Shown: piece by piece, positions 8,634 to 17,588 of the stretch
Layout: every line of letters starts with the position of its first letter
Position numbering within the stretch: position 1 is the first letter of the stretch
Assembly (NCBI RefSeq): GCF_025460805.1
Contig: NZ_JAMXFJ010000011.1
Coordinates: 1 to 64,000 of the forward strand
Origin: Microvirga sesbaniae
GTDB taxonomy: Bacteria > Pseudomonadota > Alphaproteobacteria > Rhizobiales > Beijerinckiaceae
DNA length: 64,000 bases
Direction of reading: 5' to 3'
The notes under the pieces: generated by a model
The model's database searches: none
Seen by the model: only the letters and a program-made list of their open reading frames with translations
What the model was told of the DNA's origin: nothing
Position numbers and translations under genes: made by a program

Positions 8634-8730
8634 AGTTGGGATAATCACCCTACCGACTGCACGTCCCGCGAATATTCGACATACTTTGATCAATGCAGCC
8701 TTGCTCCCGCAGGCGGGCATCTACTTTCGG

Positions 8731-10950
8731 TCACATGCAATTACGCCATCCGCGATCCAGAGGACACCACTCCCGCAGCTTCGTCCAGCGCTTCTTCATC
8801 TGCCCGCCTCTGACCGCGATGGCGACAGCCTTCTTCTGTCCCACCAACACGACCAGACGCTTGCCTCGGGTCACACCGGTATAGAGTAGGTTGCGGGCCA
8901 GCATCGTGAAGTGCTGCGTCACGACCGGAATGATCACGGCGGGATACTCGGAGCCCTGTGACTTGTGGATCGTGGTAGCGTACGCGGGTACTAGGGTGTC
9001 GAGTTCGCCGAACGGATAAGACACTTCCCGCCCGTCGAATGAGGCGATCAGAGCCCCCTCCTCGTCGTCGATTCTAACCACCGTGCCAAGGTCGCCGTTG
9101 AACACCTCCCGGTCGTAATCGTTCTGTGTCTCCATTACTCGATCACCGGGCGAGAAGCGCCAGCCAAACCGTTCCACCTTCGCGGGAGGGTTGGGGTTGA
9201 GCACCTCCTGAAGCTGGATATTGAGGTTGCGGGCTCCGAGCACACCCCGGTTCATCGGGCAGAGCACCTGGATGTCCTTCATCGGATCAAGGCCGAAGCG
9301 GCGCGGCCTGCGCTCCTTGATCATCTGGACGATCTTCGGCACCCCCTCTTCGGGATCGGTGATCTCCACGAAGTAGAAATCACTGTCCTTGCCAATCTTC
9401 TGCGGCTCGGGCATCTGGCCCTTGTTGATGCGGTGGGCATTGACCACAATCCGGCTTTCCGCTGCCTGCCGGAACACCTCAGTTAGCCGCGCCACCGGGA
9501 TACGATCCGAGGCGATGATGTCAGCCAGCACCTGCCCGGAACCAACCGAGGGCAACTGGTCCACGTCACCCACCAGCAGCAAGCCTGCATGAGGGGGAAT
9601 GGACTTGGTCAGGGCATTCATCAGCGGCACATCAACCATCGAGGTCTCGTCTATCACGAGGAGGTCGCAATCAAGCGGGTTCTCCTCGTTGCGTGAGAAG
9701 CCACCGTGCTTGGGATCAATCTCCAGCAGGCGGTGAATGGTCTTGGCCTCCAGCCCAGTCTGCTCAGTCATGCGCTTGGCCGCGCGACCTGTGGGAGCAG
9801 CCAGAGCGACCCGGACCCCTTTGGCAACCAGCAGGCGCAGGATCGTGTCGAGCAGGGTCGTCTTGCCGACACCGGGGCCGCCGGTCACCACCGCCACTTT
9901 GGAGCCGAGCACCAGCTTGAGTGCCTCGCGCTGCGAGGCCGCCAGGGTCTTGCCCGTGCGGCTCTCCACCCAAGGAATAGCCTTGTCGAGGTCAATCTCA
10001 GGCCAGGGTGCTGGACCAGACGACCGCTCGATGAGACGGGAGGCGATGGCCTGCTCGGCGAGATGCAGCCCTTTGAGGAACAGGCAGGTCTCGTCGCCGA
10101 TTGTGTCCGAGACGACCTCCCCTTTCGCAAGTTCCTCGGAGATTGCCGTGCGGATCAGGCCCGCATCGACCTCAAGCAGTTGTTCCGCCAGCCGGGTAAG
10201 CGCCTCGACCGGCAGGGCGCAATGGCCCTCGTCGGTGGCTGTCTGGAGCGCAAACGAAATGCCTGCCCGGATGCGCTGCGGGGCGGTCTTTTCCATGCCG
10301 AGCTTGGCCGCAATGGCATCCGCCGTCCTGAAGCCGATGCCACGTACGTCCTTCGCCAGTCGATATGGGTCCTCGGTCATGACCTGAACGGACTCATAGC
10401 CGTAGGTTTTGAAGATGCGGACCGCGCGTGCCGTGCCGACCCCGTGCGCGTGCAGAAAGATCATGATTTCCCGCACCGCCTTCTGCTCGGCCCAGCCCGC
10501 CACAATCTTCGAGGCGCGCCAGGGGCCAATGCCCTGCACCTCAGTCAGGCGCTCTGGTTGGGCCTCGATGATCTCGAAAGTATCCACGCCAAAGGCGGCG
10601 ACGATGCGCTTGGCCATGGCGGGTCCGATGCCGCGCATCTGGCCCGAGGCAAGGTACTTCTCGATCCCCTCTGCTCCGGTCGGAGGCGTGGTCTTGAGCA
10701 CCTCAGCCTTAAACTGAAGCCCATGATCTCGGTCGCTGATCCACAGGCCGCTGGCGGTGATCCATTCGCCTGCAGACACAGTGGGTGTATGACCGACGAT
10801 TGTTACGAGGTCACGCTTACCGCGCGTATGCACCTTCAGGACGGCAAAGCCATTGTCCGCACTGTGGAAGGTGACGCGCTCGACCGAACCCGCGAGGGTC
10901 TCCAAGGCAGGTCGCTGATCGGCCTGTGCGGGGCGAAACATCTGATTCAT
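8731..10950 (-). CDS. recD2: RecD2-type ATP-dependent 5'-3' DNA helicase
   Basis: A 739-residue superfamily 1B helicase. The N-terminus has an OB-like domain and tandem helix-hairpin-helix motifs (GQMRGIGPAMAKRI, VQGIGPWRASKI). The helicase core has Walker A GGPGVGKTT, motif Ia APTGRAAKRM, DEAD-like IDETSMVD, motif III GDVDQLPSVG and motif VI GVTRGKRLVVLVG. RecD2 works without RecBC in DNA repair. It is convergent with the upstream cyclase. A LexA-type box lies 180 bases upstream, closer to the divergent coiled-coil gene. Confidence 0.95.
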   Translation of the reverse strand: MNQMFRPAQADQRPALETLAGSVERVTFHSADNGFAVLKVHTRGKRDLVTIVGHTPTVSAGEWITASGLWISDRDHGLQFKAEVLKTTPPTGAEGIEKYLASGQMRGIGPAMAKRIVAAFGVDTFEIIEAQPERLTEVQGIGPWRASKIVAGWAEQKAVREIMIFLHAHGVGTARAVRIFKTYGYESVQVMTEDPYRLAKDVRGIGFRTADAIAAKLGMEKTAPQRIRAGISFALQTATDEGHCALPVEALTRLAEQLLEVDAGLIRTAISEELAKGEVVSDTIGDETCLFLKGLHLAEQAIASRLIERSSGPAPWPEIDLDKAIPWVESRTGKTLAASQREALKLVLGSKVAVVTGGPGVGKTTLLDTILRLLVAKGVRVALAAPTGRAAKRMTEQTGLEAKTIHRLLEIDPKHGGFSRNEENPLDCDLLVIDETSMVDVPLMNALTKSIPPHAGLLLVGDVDQLPSVGSGQVLADIIASDRIPVARLTEVFRQAAESRIVVNAHRINKGQMPEPQKIGKDSDFYFVEITDPEEGVPKIVQMIKERRPRRFGLDPMKDIQVLCPMNRGVLGARNLNIQLQEVLNPNPPAKVERFGWRFSPGDRVMETQNDYDREVFNGDLGTVVRIDDEEGALIASFDGREVSYPFGELDTLVPAYATTIHKSQGSEYPAVIIPVVTQHFTMLARNLLYTGVTRGKRLVVLVGQKKAVAIAVRGGQMKKRWTKLREWCPLDRGWRNCM

Positions 10951-11129
10951 GGTGCCTGCCGGGAGGAATTCCCAGCTTCTTCGAGTTTATCGCTGGATGG
11001 CGCTGCTGACGAGGTGGTGCTTCTCCGCTCCCATCCCCACCAAGGCTATCAGAACCGACCTCTCGGACGGCTCGCAGCAAGCTTGAAGGAAGATGCAGGA
11101 AGCCAAAGCGTGACTTGACCCCGATATAT

Positions 11130-11144
11130 GTTCTATGTTTGTTC
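11130..11144 (+). promoter_or_regulatory. LexA (SOS) box, GTTC-N7-GTTC
   Basis: GTTC TATGTTT GTTC matches the direct-repeat LexA operator known from alphaproteobacteria. It lies in the divergent region between recD2 and the coiled-coil gene, 37 bases before the ATG of the latter. A possible -35 (TTGACC, 11115-11120) lies just upstream, so LexA binding could block that promoter. The assignment is by consensus only. Confidence 0.6.
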
Positions 11145-11180
11145 TTTTCGAGGCATAGATCAAGAGAGGTCCACCAGATC

Positions 11181-11573
11181 ATGATTCGCACCGGATCAGA
11201 CCAAAAGCTCACCGAACCCGGTGAGGCCGATCAACAGGCAAAGGACCTGAAACGGCTGCTCGCAAAAGCTGAACAGCAGATCAGGAAGCTGCAAGAGAAG
11301 GTCGCGGATCAGAAGCAGCAGATTCGTGAACTACAGGCTCAAGCCAAACATGAGGCTGGCCTTGCTGCTGAGCGTGAGGAACTCAAAGCTGAGATCGCTG
11401 ACCTGAAGGGTGAGATCAAGGAACTGACCCGCGCCAACAGGGAGCATGTGGAAAAAATCGAGACGTTCCGGGCCGAGAACGTGAAGCTGAAGGCTGGAGC
11501 AAAGGTCCCGCCGCCGAGCAGAGTGGGCGCTCAGACAGACCTCCGAGGATCACCGCAGCCCTTGTTGTCCTGA
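11181..11573 (+). CDS. coiled-coil protein, possibly SOS-controlled
   Basis: A 130-residue protein almost entirely composed of a heptad-rich coiled coil (about residues 18-115, with repeated LxxLLxKxEQQI, KLQEKVADQKQQIREL and LKAEIADLKGEIKEL patterns) and a short disordered tail. ATG 11181 has GAGAGG upstream. No enzymatic domain is present. The LexA-type box directly upstream and the divergent recD2 suggest a DNA-damage context. Coiled coils are low in sequence specificity, so homology assignments would be unreliable. Confidence 0.65.
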   Translation: MIRTGSDQKLTEPGEADQQAKDLKRLLAKAEQQIRKLQEKVADQKQQIRELQAQAKHEAGLAAEREELKAEIADLKGEIKELTRANREHVEKIETFRAENVKLKAGAKVPPPSRVGAQTDLRGSPQPLLS

Positions 11574-11644
11574 GGATTGGAGAGGCAGGCTCATCTACGG
11601 TTCTCCCGACATCGCTCCTGGACCGCTACCCCACGAGCGTCCAT

Positions 11645-12019
11645 ATGGAAGGCATGGCGAAAGCATTGAAGCCCAACCCAGGCGGAACGCGAGGCAGGCG
11701 CAAGGCACCTGAGCCACCCGGTATTCGGCTGCCGATCCGCATCAGCGTGGATCGGGAGGCCCTAAACGCCTTGGACAAGCGAGCCATTGCTGCCCAGGCC
11801 GGAATCGGGATCGTGGCAGGCTGGCTGGCAAGCTGGCTTGTGGGCGGCTCCGGTCTTCTTCAGTACGTGGTTACCGGGCTGGCGGGATCGCTCGTCGGCG
11901 GCTTTCTCCTGGAGCGCTTTGGAATTGACCTCGGTATTCGCAATCAGACCGCCAGCCGGATTGCCACCGCAACGATAGGTGCAGTGATTGTTGTCATCCT
12001 AGCGCGTCTTATCGGCTGA
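11645..12019 (+). CDS. GlsB/YeaQ/YmgE family membrane protein
   Basis: A 124-residue protein. A basic 45-residue N-terminal extension is followed by three hydrophobic segments with the Gly-rich pattern of the transglycosylase-associated family: GIGIVAGWLASWLVGG, GLAGSLVGGFLLERFGI and ATIGAVIVVILARLIG. These small inner-membrane proteins are usually stress-induced and of unknown activity. The N-terminal extension is longer than the usual 80-90 residues; an internal start cannot be excluded. Confidence 0.8.
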   Translation: MEGMAKALKPNPGGTRGRRKAPEPPGIRLPIRISVDREALNALDKRAIAAQAGIGIVAGWLASWLVGGSGLLQYVVTGLAGSLVGGFLLERFGIDLGIRNQTASRIATATIGAVIVVILARLIG

Positions 12020-12090
12020 CGTATATCGACTCTCACGACGTTCATTCACATAACTTGATGCTGGGACGAGACTTGGGGGTCTACAACCAA

Positions 12091-12798
12091 ATGAACATCT
12101 TCATACTGACGGGGGCTGGTGTGTCAGCCGAGAGCGGCCTGGGCACCTTTCGGGATAAAGACGGCCTTTGGTCCCGCTTTGACCCGATGAAGCTCGCCAC
12201 GCCAGAGGCTTTCGCGCACAATCCCGATCAGGTCCATGCCTTCTACAACATGCGCCGCCAGAACCTTCTATCAGCAGAGCCTAACGCTGCTCACCGGGCG
12301 CTTGCCCGTTTGGAAATCGGTTTAGCGGAGCGCGGTGACAGCCTATTCCTGTGTACGCAGAATATCGACGACCTCCATAAGCGTGCTGGATCGCAGCGGG
12401 TGATCCATATGCACGGCGAACTGCTCAAGGCCCGTTGCATCGCCTGCGGCGAGACGATGTCATGGCGTGAGGACTTGAGCGTCGAGGTCCCCTGCCCGTC
12501 CTGCCGCCGTTCTGGAGGCTTGAGACCGCACGTGGTCTGGTTCGGCGAGATGCCGCTGGAGATGGATGCAATCTACGATGCTCTACTCGAAGCCGACCTG
12601 TTCGTCGCCATCGGAACATCCGGGTCGGTCTACCCGGCTGCCGGGTTCGTGTCCGAAGCACGCGGTCACGGCATCCGCACCTGTGAGATCAACTTGGAAC
12701 CCTCGGACAATGCCAGACAGTTCGACAAGGGTCGGTATGGACCAGCAAGTGAGGCCGTCGCGGCTTGGGTCGAGCAGATACTCTCGCAAAAAGTTTGA
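12091..12798 (+). CDS. cobB: Sir2-family NAD-dependent protein deacylase
   Basis: A 235-residue sirtuin. Motifs in order: GAGVSAESGLGTFR (NAD binding), TQNIDDLHKRAGS, the catalytic His in HMHGELL, a zinc-binding set CIACGE...CPSCRR, LRPHVVWFGE, and GTSGSVYPAAGF. It removes acyl groups from lysines using NAD+. ATG 12091 (MNIFILTGAGVS) fits the family; the frame opens at 12055. The 3' end abuts a truncated MTA/SAH nucleosidase on the opposite strand. Confidence 0.93.
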   Translation: MNIFILTGAGVSAESGLGTFRDKDGLWSRFDPMKLATPEAFAHNPDQVHAFYNMRRQNLLSAEPNAAHRALARLEIGLAERGDSLFLCTQNIDDLHKRAGSQRVIHMHGELLKARCIACGETMSWREDLSVEVPCPSCRRSGGLRPHVVWFGEMPLEMDAIYDALLEADLFVAIGTSGSVYPAAGFVSEARGHGIRTCEINLEPSDNARQFDKGRYGPASEAVAAWVEQILSQKV

Positions 12799-13200
12799 GC
12801 GACCAAGCCGGGGTTCCCGCTCTCCGTCCACCTCATCCCAAATAGGAAGGTCGCCAACAGGGACACAGGTGAAGACGCCATTGCTCACCAGACCATAATC
12901 ATGGGTGGCTCCTCTCGTGACCAGTACGACTGAGCCGACCTCAAGATCGGTTAGGGCTCCCGCGACACCAGAGAAAATCAGGTCGTCGCAGCCGAACGTC
13001 GTGAACAGGATCGTTGCCAGCGTGGCGGCGTTGACCTTGCCGAACCCGGACTGGGACAGGATGATCGGTCGAGAGCGGTTTGGGACCTGCCCTCTCCAAA
13101 ACTCGAAACCGGCAAGGGTGGTCGGCTCCTGTTCGAACTCGAACCGATAATGAAGAGCGTCGAATTCCTCAGGAGTCGCACAGAGGATGCCTGTCGTCAT
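12583..13200 (-). pseudogene. MTA/SAH nucleosidase, 3'-truncated
   Basis: The frame starts MTTGILCATPEEFDAL and continues with the nucleosidase core (SGFGKVNAATLATILF, DLIFSGVAGAL, VGSVVLVTRGATHDYG), which normally cleaves methylthioadenosine and S-adenosylhomocysteine. Recognisable similarity stops near 12800, where the frame runs into the antisense of the Sir2 gene. The second half, including the catalytic region with AVEME and a C-terminal Asp, is absent. About 134 of the usual 230 residues remain, so it is probably inactive. It follows the membrane-protein gene at 13211-13540 on the same strand. Confidence 0.65.
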
Positions 13201-13210
13201 CGAAGCTGCT

Positions 13211-13540
13211 TCATCTGTGGGGATCAGCGTCGGACGGTTCGTCAACAAGCCGCTTGATCTCGAAAACTATAGCGACGAGGACAGCGGAACATATGAGGAG
13301 CTTGGTCAAAACGGCGAGCGTCCCCTCCTGGATACCGGGGTTCATCCCGATCAGCGGGATCAGCAGCAGAGCCGGAATGCCAAGCGTAATGGCCCCCAAA
13401 ATATAGAGCGCACTGGCTGGCCTGTCAGATGCACGAATCTCGTGAGAGTGAGCCATCGAGGCATTCTGGGCCGAAGTCTTTATCTTGTCTGAAGCATCCA
13501 CCAGACCGGGAACCGACACCCTCATTGCTTGTTGCGTCAT
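13211..13540 (-). CDS. small membrane protein (hypothetical)
   Basis: A 109-residue protein with a polar N-terminus of about 40 residues and two hydrophobic segments (SALYILGAITLGIPALLLIP and LLICSAVLVAIVFEI), so a two-pass membrane protein is likely. A strong GGGGAGGA precedes the ATG at 13540. Its stop is 10 bases before the nucleosidase remnant, suggesting one transcript. No family recognised. Confidence 0.6.
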   Translation of the reverse strand: MTQQAMRVSVPGLVDASDKIKTSAQNASMAHSHEIRASDRPASALYILGAITLGIPALLLIPLIGMNPGIQEGTLAVLTKLLICSAVLVAIVFEIKRLVDEPSDADPHR

Positions 13541-13644
13541 GGTAATCCTCCCCTGATTTGTGCTTCACACAAGTGTGTCGGGCAGACCCAGGCGTTGCAA
13601 GGCAATCAGCAACCCAGAGCAAATGCAAAGCGGGTACCTTCCTC

Positions 13645-13869
13645 CTAATCTTCCGCCTCTTTGGCCTCAGCGGCTGTCCAGAGCCCCACGATCACGTCGG
13701 GATCTGTGATCCGGAAAAGCTGCTCCATGGTCATGCTAGTCGAGAGGCCATAATGAAGCATCTTCTCACGATCAGCCTCGAACGTGTCCTGGTCAGCCCA
13801 TTCAGGCCGAGCATCGATCAGAGCGCTCATCATGCGCCACACGCGGTGGGATTGAGATTGGCCGAACAT
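13645..13869 (-). CDS. hypothetical protein
   Basis: A 74-residue soluble protein (MFGQSQSHRVWRMMSALID...), acidic and probably helical, ending AAEAKEAED. GGAAGAGG precedes the start. No domain recognised; divergent from the second cyclase. Confidence 0.55.
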   Translation of the reverse strand: MFGQSQSHRVWRMMSALIDARPEWADQDTFEADREKMLHYGLSTSMTMEQLFRITDPDVIVGLWTAAEAKEAED

Positions 13870-14084
13870 TGCCGCCTCTTCCTACATCCATTCTCTGTTT
13901 TCCCACCGATGCCAGAAAAGATCGAACAGATGATGAACGGGCAGGCGGTTCATTCCAGGATGATCGACTGATAGTACGGACATTGTTACTCATTCGGGTT
14001 GGAAAGGGGTGACGAGAGGCCCTAAAAGCTGGACACCCTGCCCAAGCCCAAGCAGAATCGATCTGGAACTGCACCGAGGGGCTC

Positions 14085-15842
14085 ATGGGTCCGCAGGAGC
14101 ACAGGGTCGAGCGACGGCTGGCCGCTATCTTAGCGGCTGATGTGGTGGGCTCGTCACGTCTCATGGAGGAAGACGAGGAAGGCACGCTCCTGGCTATTCA
14201 AGCAATTCTGTCGGAGCTTATAGAGCCAGTCGCCACACGGCATCATGGGCGCATCGTCAAGACTATGGGCGATGGGGCTCTTTTAGAGTTCGCCAGCCCA
14301 GTGGAAGCCGTCCTATGCGCCGTCGAAGCCCAGGCAGCAATCCGCGACAGCGCCCAGGGTCAGGCTGGTATCCAGCTACGAATAGGAATCAACCTGGGAG
14401 ATCTTGTCGTCAGCGAAGTCGGGGACATTCTCGGAGACAGCGTGAACGTGGCTGTTCGCCTCGAAGGCATCGCCGATCCTGGCGGCATTTGCGTCTCGGG
14501 CAAGGTCCACGACGAAATCCAGGGCAAGCTCGGGGTCTCGTTTGAGGACCGGGGCGAACAGTGCCTGAAGAATATCGCTCGCCCCGTCCGAGTTTACGCA
14601 TACCGTGGAACCGCCCCAGCATTGAAGACACCTCCAGAGTTCTGTGTACCCGAAAAGCCATTCATTGCGGTCCTGCCATTCACTAACTTGAGCGGCGATC
14701 CCAAGCAGGAGTATTTCGCGGACGGGATCACAGAGGATTTGATTGCTGCGCTGTCCCGGTACCGGTGGCTTTTCGTCATCGCCCGTAATTCTGTCTTCAC
14801 GCTGAAGGGCCGGGCCATGGATATCAGGGAAGTTAGCCGCCGACTCGGCGTCCGTTACGTGCTGGAGGGCTCTGTTCGCAAAGCGGGCAATCGGGTGCGC
14901 ATCACGACCCAGTTGGTCGAGGCGGTGACAGGCACCGATATCTGGGCCGGGCGCTTCGACCGTGACCTAACAGACATCTTTGCGTTACAGGATGAGATTA
15001 CCGAGAGCGTGGTATCAGCGATCGAACCCAGCTTGCGAACGGCTGAGATCGAGCGAGCCCGAGCGAAGACGACGGACGACCTGGACGCATATGACCTCTA
15101 CCTTCGCGCTCTGCCCGAGTTCTATGCCTTTACCGAACCGGGCTTCCGCCGGGCCGAGGCACTCCTGAGGCAGGCTGTTGAACGTGATCCCGGTTATGCC
15201 GAAGCCTGGGGTGCGCTCGCTGATTGCACAGGTCGGCTGGTGGTTGGCGGGTGGACTAAAGACTGGGACGCGGACGCAGCCCGAAGCCGAGAGGCTGCTC
15301 TGCAGGCAGTTCAGTGCGATTCAAGTAACGGTCTGGTTCTCTCCATCGCCGCGTGGTCTCTGGCATCGCTCTCGGGAATGCTGGAGCAAGCCGTCACCTT
15401 TTGCGAGAGGGCTTTGGATCGCCAACCTAACTCGTCGAATGTTCTGACGAACTGCGGGTGGGTGCTGGTGTACAACGATGAGTGCGGGCGTGCCCTGACC
15501 TGCTTGGAGAAAACGCGGCGGCTGAACCCACTGGACCCGCGCGGCTACATCACCTTGAATGCGATGGGGGCTGCCCATTTCATGGAAAGCCGGTTCAAGG
15601 AGACGGAGCAGTTCACTCGGCGAGCCCTGGAGATGAACCCTGGACATCCCATCTCGCTTCGCTATTTGACGGCGGCGCTGGCGCAGATGGGTCGGCGGGC
15701 CGAGGCCACGGAAGTTGGGCGCTTGTTGCAGTCCGCCCCCTGGGAAGCAATGCGCACACACTTGCACCGGACATGCTATCGCAATCCCGAAAAACGTGAA
15801 CTCCTGTTCGAAGGGTTGCGGATAGCCGGCCTCCCCATTTGA
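14085..15842 (+). CDS. class III adenylate/guanylate cyclase with TolB-like and TPR domains (paralogue)
   Basis: A 585-residue paralogue of the cyclase at 6861-8633, same domain order. Cyclase domain (about 8-175): ILAADVVGSSRLMEED, KTMGDGALLEF, LGDSVNVAVRLEGIADPG. TolB-like domain (about 195-330): KPFIAVLPFTNLSGDP, YFADGITEDLIAALSR. The TPR-like C-terminus ends LRIAGLPI. The usual Tyr after the first metal-binding Asp motif is Ser (GSSRLM against GYSRLM), and a conserved Ala in the NVAARLE motif is Val. Both substitutions are near the active site and could alter activity. Begins after GGGGCTC. Confidence 0.9.
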   Translation: MGPQEHRVERRLAAILAADVVGSSRLMEEDEEGTLLAIQAILSELIEPVATRHHGRIVKTMGDGALLEFASPVEAVLCAVEAQAAIRDSAQGQAGIQLRIGINLGDLVVSEVGDILGDSVNVAVRLEGIADPGGICVSGKVHDEIQGKLGVSFEDRGEQCLKNIARPVRVYAYRGTAPALKTPPEFCVPEKPFIAVLPFTNLSGDPKQEYFADGITEDLIAALSRYRWLFVIARNSVFTLKGRAMDIREVSRRLGVRYVLEGSVRKAGNRVRITTQLVEAVTGTDIWAGRFDRDLTDIFALQDEITESVVSAIEPSLRTAEIERARAKTTDDLDAYDLYLRALPEFYAFTEPGFRRAEALLRQAVERDPGYAEAWGALADCTGRLVVGGWTKDWDADAARSREAALQAVQCDSSNGLVLSIAAWSLASLSGMLEQAVTFCERALDRQPNSSNVLTNCGWVLVYNDECGRALTCLEKTRRLNPLDPRGYITLNAMGAAHFMESRFKETEQFTRRALEMNPGHPISLRYLTAALAQMGRRAEATEVGRLLQSAPWEAMRTHLHRTCYRNPEKRELLFEGLRIAGLPI

Positions 15843-15885
15843 CGCTCTCATACCTAACTCTTCGACAACTGTCCCCTCCCACCTT

Positions 15886-16002
15886 GTTCAGGCCCATCCG
15901 GGGATCACGATTGCGGCAATCAAGCAAGCATCAATGCCCCCGAGCCCGTCCTTTCAGCATGCGCTGTTTGACGACCTGCGCACGGCTGGTCTTCCAGAGT
16001 GA
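15886..16002 (+). pseudogene. remnant of a third cyclase/TPR gene (C-terminal tail)
   Basis: Thirty-eight codons reading VQAHPGITIAAIKQAS...FDDLRTAGLPE followed by a stop. They align with the last residues of the cyclase at 6861-8633 (AAYPSITISQIVQVV...YADGLRKAGLPE). No start or upstream domain is present. This is best read as the residue of a duplicated or deleted cyclase gene directly behind its paralogue. Confidence 0.65.
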
Positions 16003-16339
16003 CACCGATTAAATTCGCTTCTGCTGCGGGCTGATCGTATGGTTGGGTGCTGATCATAAGCCGCGTGGCGTCGTGTTCCCTGGGGGCGTGGCTCCCGTCG
16101 ATTTCTTGGCAGCCTTCTCACGTTGGCCGATGGCACTGCGGCCTATTAGTCCCACCATCCTGCGGGAAGCGATCCATGGCTTCGTCAAACCGGGAATGAT
16201 CGCAGCTACACCGACTTCGAAGGCACGATATCAGTCGTTGAAGCTGGCTATCTGGCCACGTCGCAGAGCAATAAAAAACAAGATCACTCGTCTAAGAACG
16301 AGCGCCTACAGCTTATATCGAGCCAGTGTCTGTTATAAT
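16003..16339. other. intergenic region with no recognised gene
   Basis: About 340 bases between the cyclase remnant and the next gene. Open frames here are short, with Arg/Pro-rich composition typical of shadows. Nothing else was recognised. Confidence 0.4.
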
Positions 16340-16735
16340 ATGGAAGTATTTCGTGAGAACTTTACCCCTAAGATCACTCTTTACGATGGATGTACCTACG
16401 AGCAAGCCCTCGCTGTTATTTGGAGTCGCAAGCTCAGCGAGTGCGAAGTCGCACCTAATCCGGGTGCTTCAATCCGCTTCCACGACGACGCAGCCCTTTT
16501 GGCATTCAATTTCCAGTTTTATGAAACGACCGTATTTTTGGACGAAACTGCGCTGGTCTCTCCTGCCGAACCAAGAGCCTTCGAGGCGTACATTTCGGAG
16601 AACAATCTGGAAAGTAGCGTCACCCGAACCGACCTTCTCGCCATGCGATTCTATGATACGGACGACCAGCGAGCTTTCGAGGCAGAGGCGGGCTTTGGCA
16701 CCGCAATCCACATTGCCTGCACGGATCATGAGTAG
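16340..16735 (+). CDS. hypothetical protein
   Basis: A 131-residue acidic protein starting MEVFRENFTPKITLYDGCTYE. Aromatic and acidic residues are evenly distributed and there are no membrane segments. The frame opens at 16043, but residues before this ATG look non-coding, so 16340 was chosen. No domain recognised. Base composition is slightly AT-rich compared with neighbours, which may reflect transfer. Confidence 0.55.
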   Translation: MEVFRENFTPKITLYDGCTYEQALAVIWSRKLSECEVAPNPGASIRFHDDAALLAFNFQFYETTVFLDETALVSPAEPRAFEAYISENNLESSVTRTDLLAMRFYDTDDQRAFEAEAGFGTAIHIACTDHE

Positions 16736-16843
16736 CGGGTGCCCGCAAGCACCTATTCATTCTCCCCATCCAGTTGCTTGACGGCCTGATGGTGCTCTGC
16801 CATCTTCCTGAAAAATCCGTTTTATCAGTTGCTTACGCCATCC

Positions 16844-17188
16844 ATGATCAAATCCGAACTGGTCCAGAAACTCGCTGAGCAGAACCCGCATCTTTATCCG
16901 CGCGACGTCGAAAAGCTCGTGAGCGCGATCCTCGGCACCATCGGCGATGCGCTCGCACGGGGAGACCGGGTTGAGCTTCGTGGCTTCGGGATCTTCACAG
17001 TAAAGAAGCGCGGTGCTCGGACGGGCCGCAACCCTAAGACGGGGGAAGTCGTTGCAGTGTCGGAGAAAGTTGTTCCTGTGTTCAAGACGGGCAAGGAGAT
17101 GCGCCAACGCCTCAATCCCGCATCGGCCAAAAAGCCAAAGAGAGCGACAGCCGGTGCGACTGCCGTCAACCATCTCGTAGAAGCATAA
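16844..17188 (+). CDS. ihfB: integration host factor, beta subunit
   Basis: A 114-residue HU/IHF-family protein. The N-terminus [34 protein letters not shown], the DNA-binding arm [22 protein letters not shown] and the end of the fold [14 protein letters not shown] are those of IhfB. It pairs with IhfA, binds the minor groove and bends DNA. A basic C-terminal tail of about 20 residues ([11 protein letters not shown]) is longer than in the E. coli protein. The start was set at 16844 by family alignment. Confidence 0.9.
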   Translation: MIKSELVQKLAEQNPHLYPRDVEKLVSAILGTIGDALARGDRVELRGFGIFTVKKRGARTGRNPKTGEVVAVSEKVVPVFKTGKEMRQRLNPASAKKPKRATAGATAVNHLVEA

Positions 17189-17321
17189 TCTCCGCGAACA
17201 CCGCCTCCACTTCCTTGAAACGATTTTCTGCCTCTGCCCGGTCTCGCTTCGGGTGGACATCGGGATGGAACTGCCTGCGGTAGGCCATACGGGCAGCCTT
17301 CGTTAGATACCTTGACCGTTC
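17166..17321 (-). pseudogene. J-domain (DnaJ-like) remnant
   Basis: An open stretch of 52 codons reads YLTKAARMAYRRQFHPDVH and [15 protein letters not shown], containing the HPD motif and following helix of a J domain. The first helix and start codon are missing (a stop precedes it at 17322-17324), and the frame ends about 12 residues after helix III. It overlaps the 3' end of ihfB on the opposite strand. Likely the decayed tail of a J-domain protein. Confidence 0.55.
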
Positions 17322-17588
17322 CTACCGGTTCAAACAGTTTTGGTTCCAGCGACCGATCCTGCACCGCCCGAAGATCCATTTCGCCTATCATCCCGGAGCG
17401 ACGAGCTTCGGATGCAGAACTGATTGTAGGCGAAATAGCCCATGATAATGCCAGGGCGCGGGAATCGGGTACAATACTTGCAATTTCTGGGCTGCACCTT
17501 TAGCTGCCGCTCACGAGCTACTTGCAACCCACAAAGGTAGCCCACGAGGGCACAACCTTAGCAGGTGCCTCAAGCAAAGGCTTTTCTA

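Noticed and set aside
9706..11118. 470-codon plus-strand frame
   Set aside because: It is the complement of recD2, whose helicase motifs are all present; the plus-strand product has no recognisable domain.
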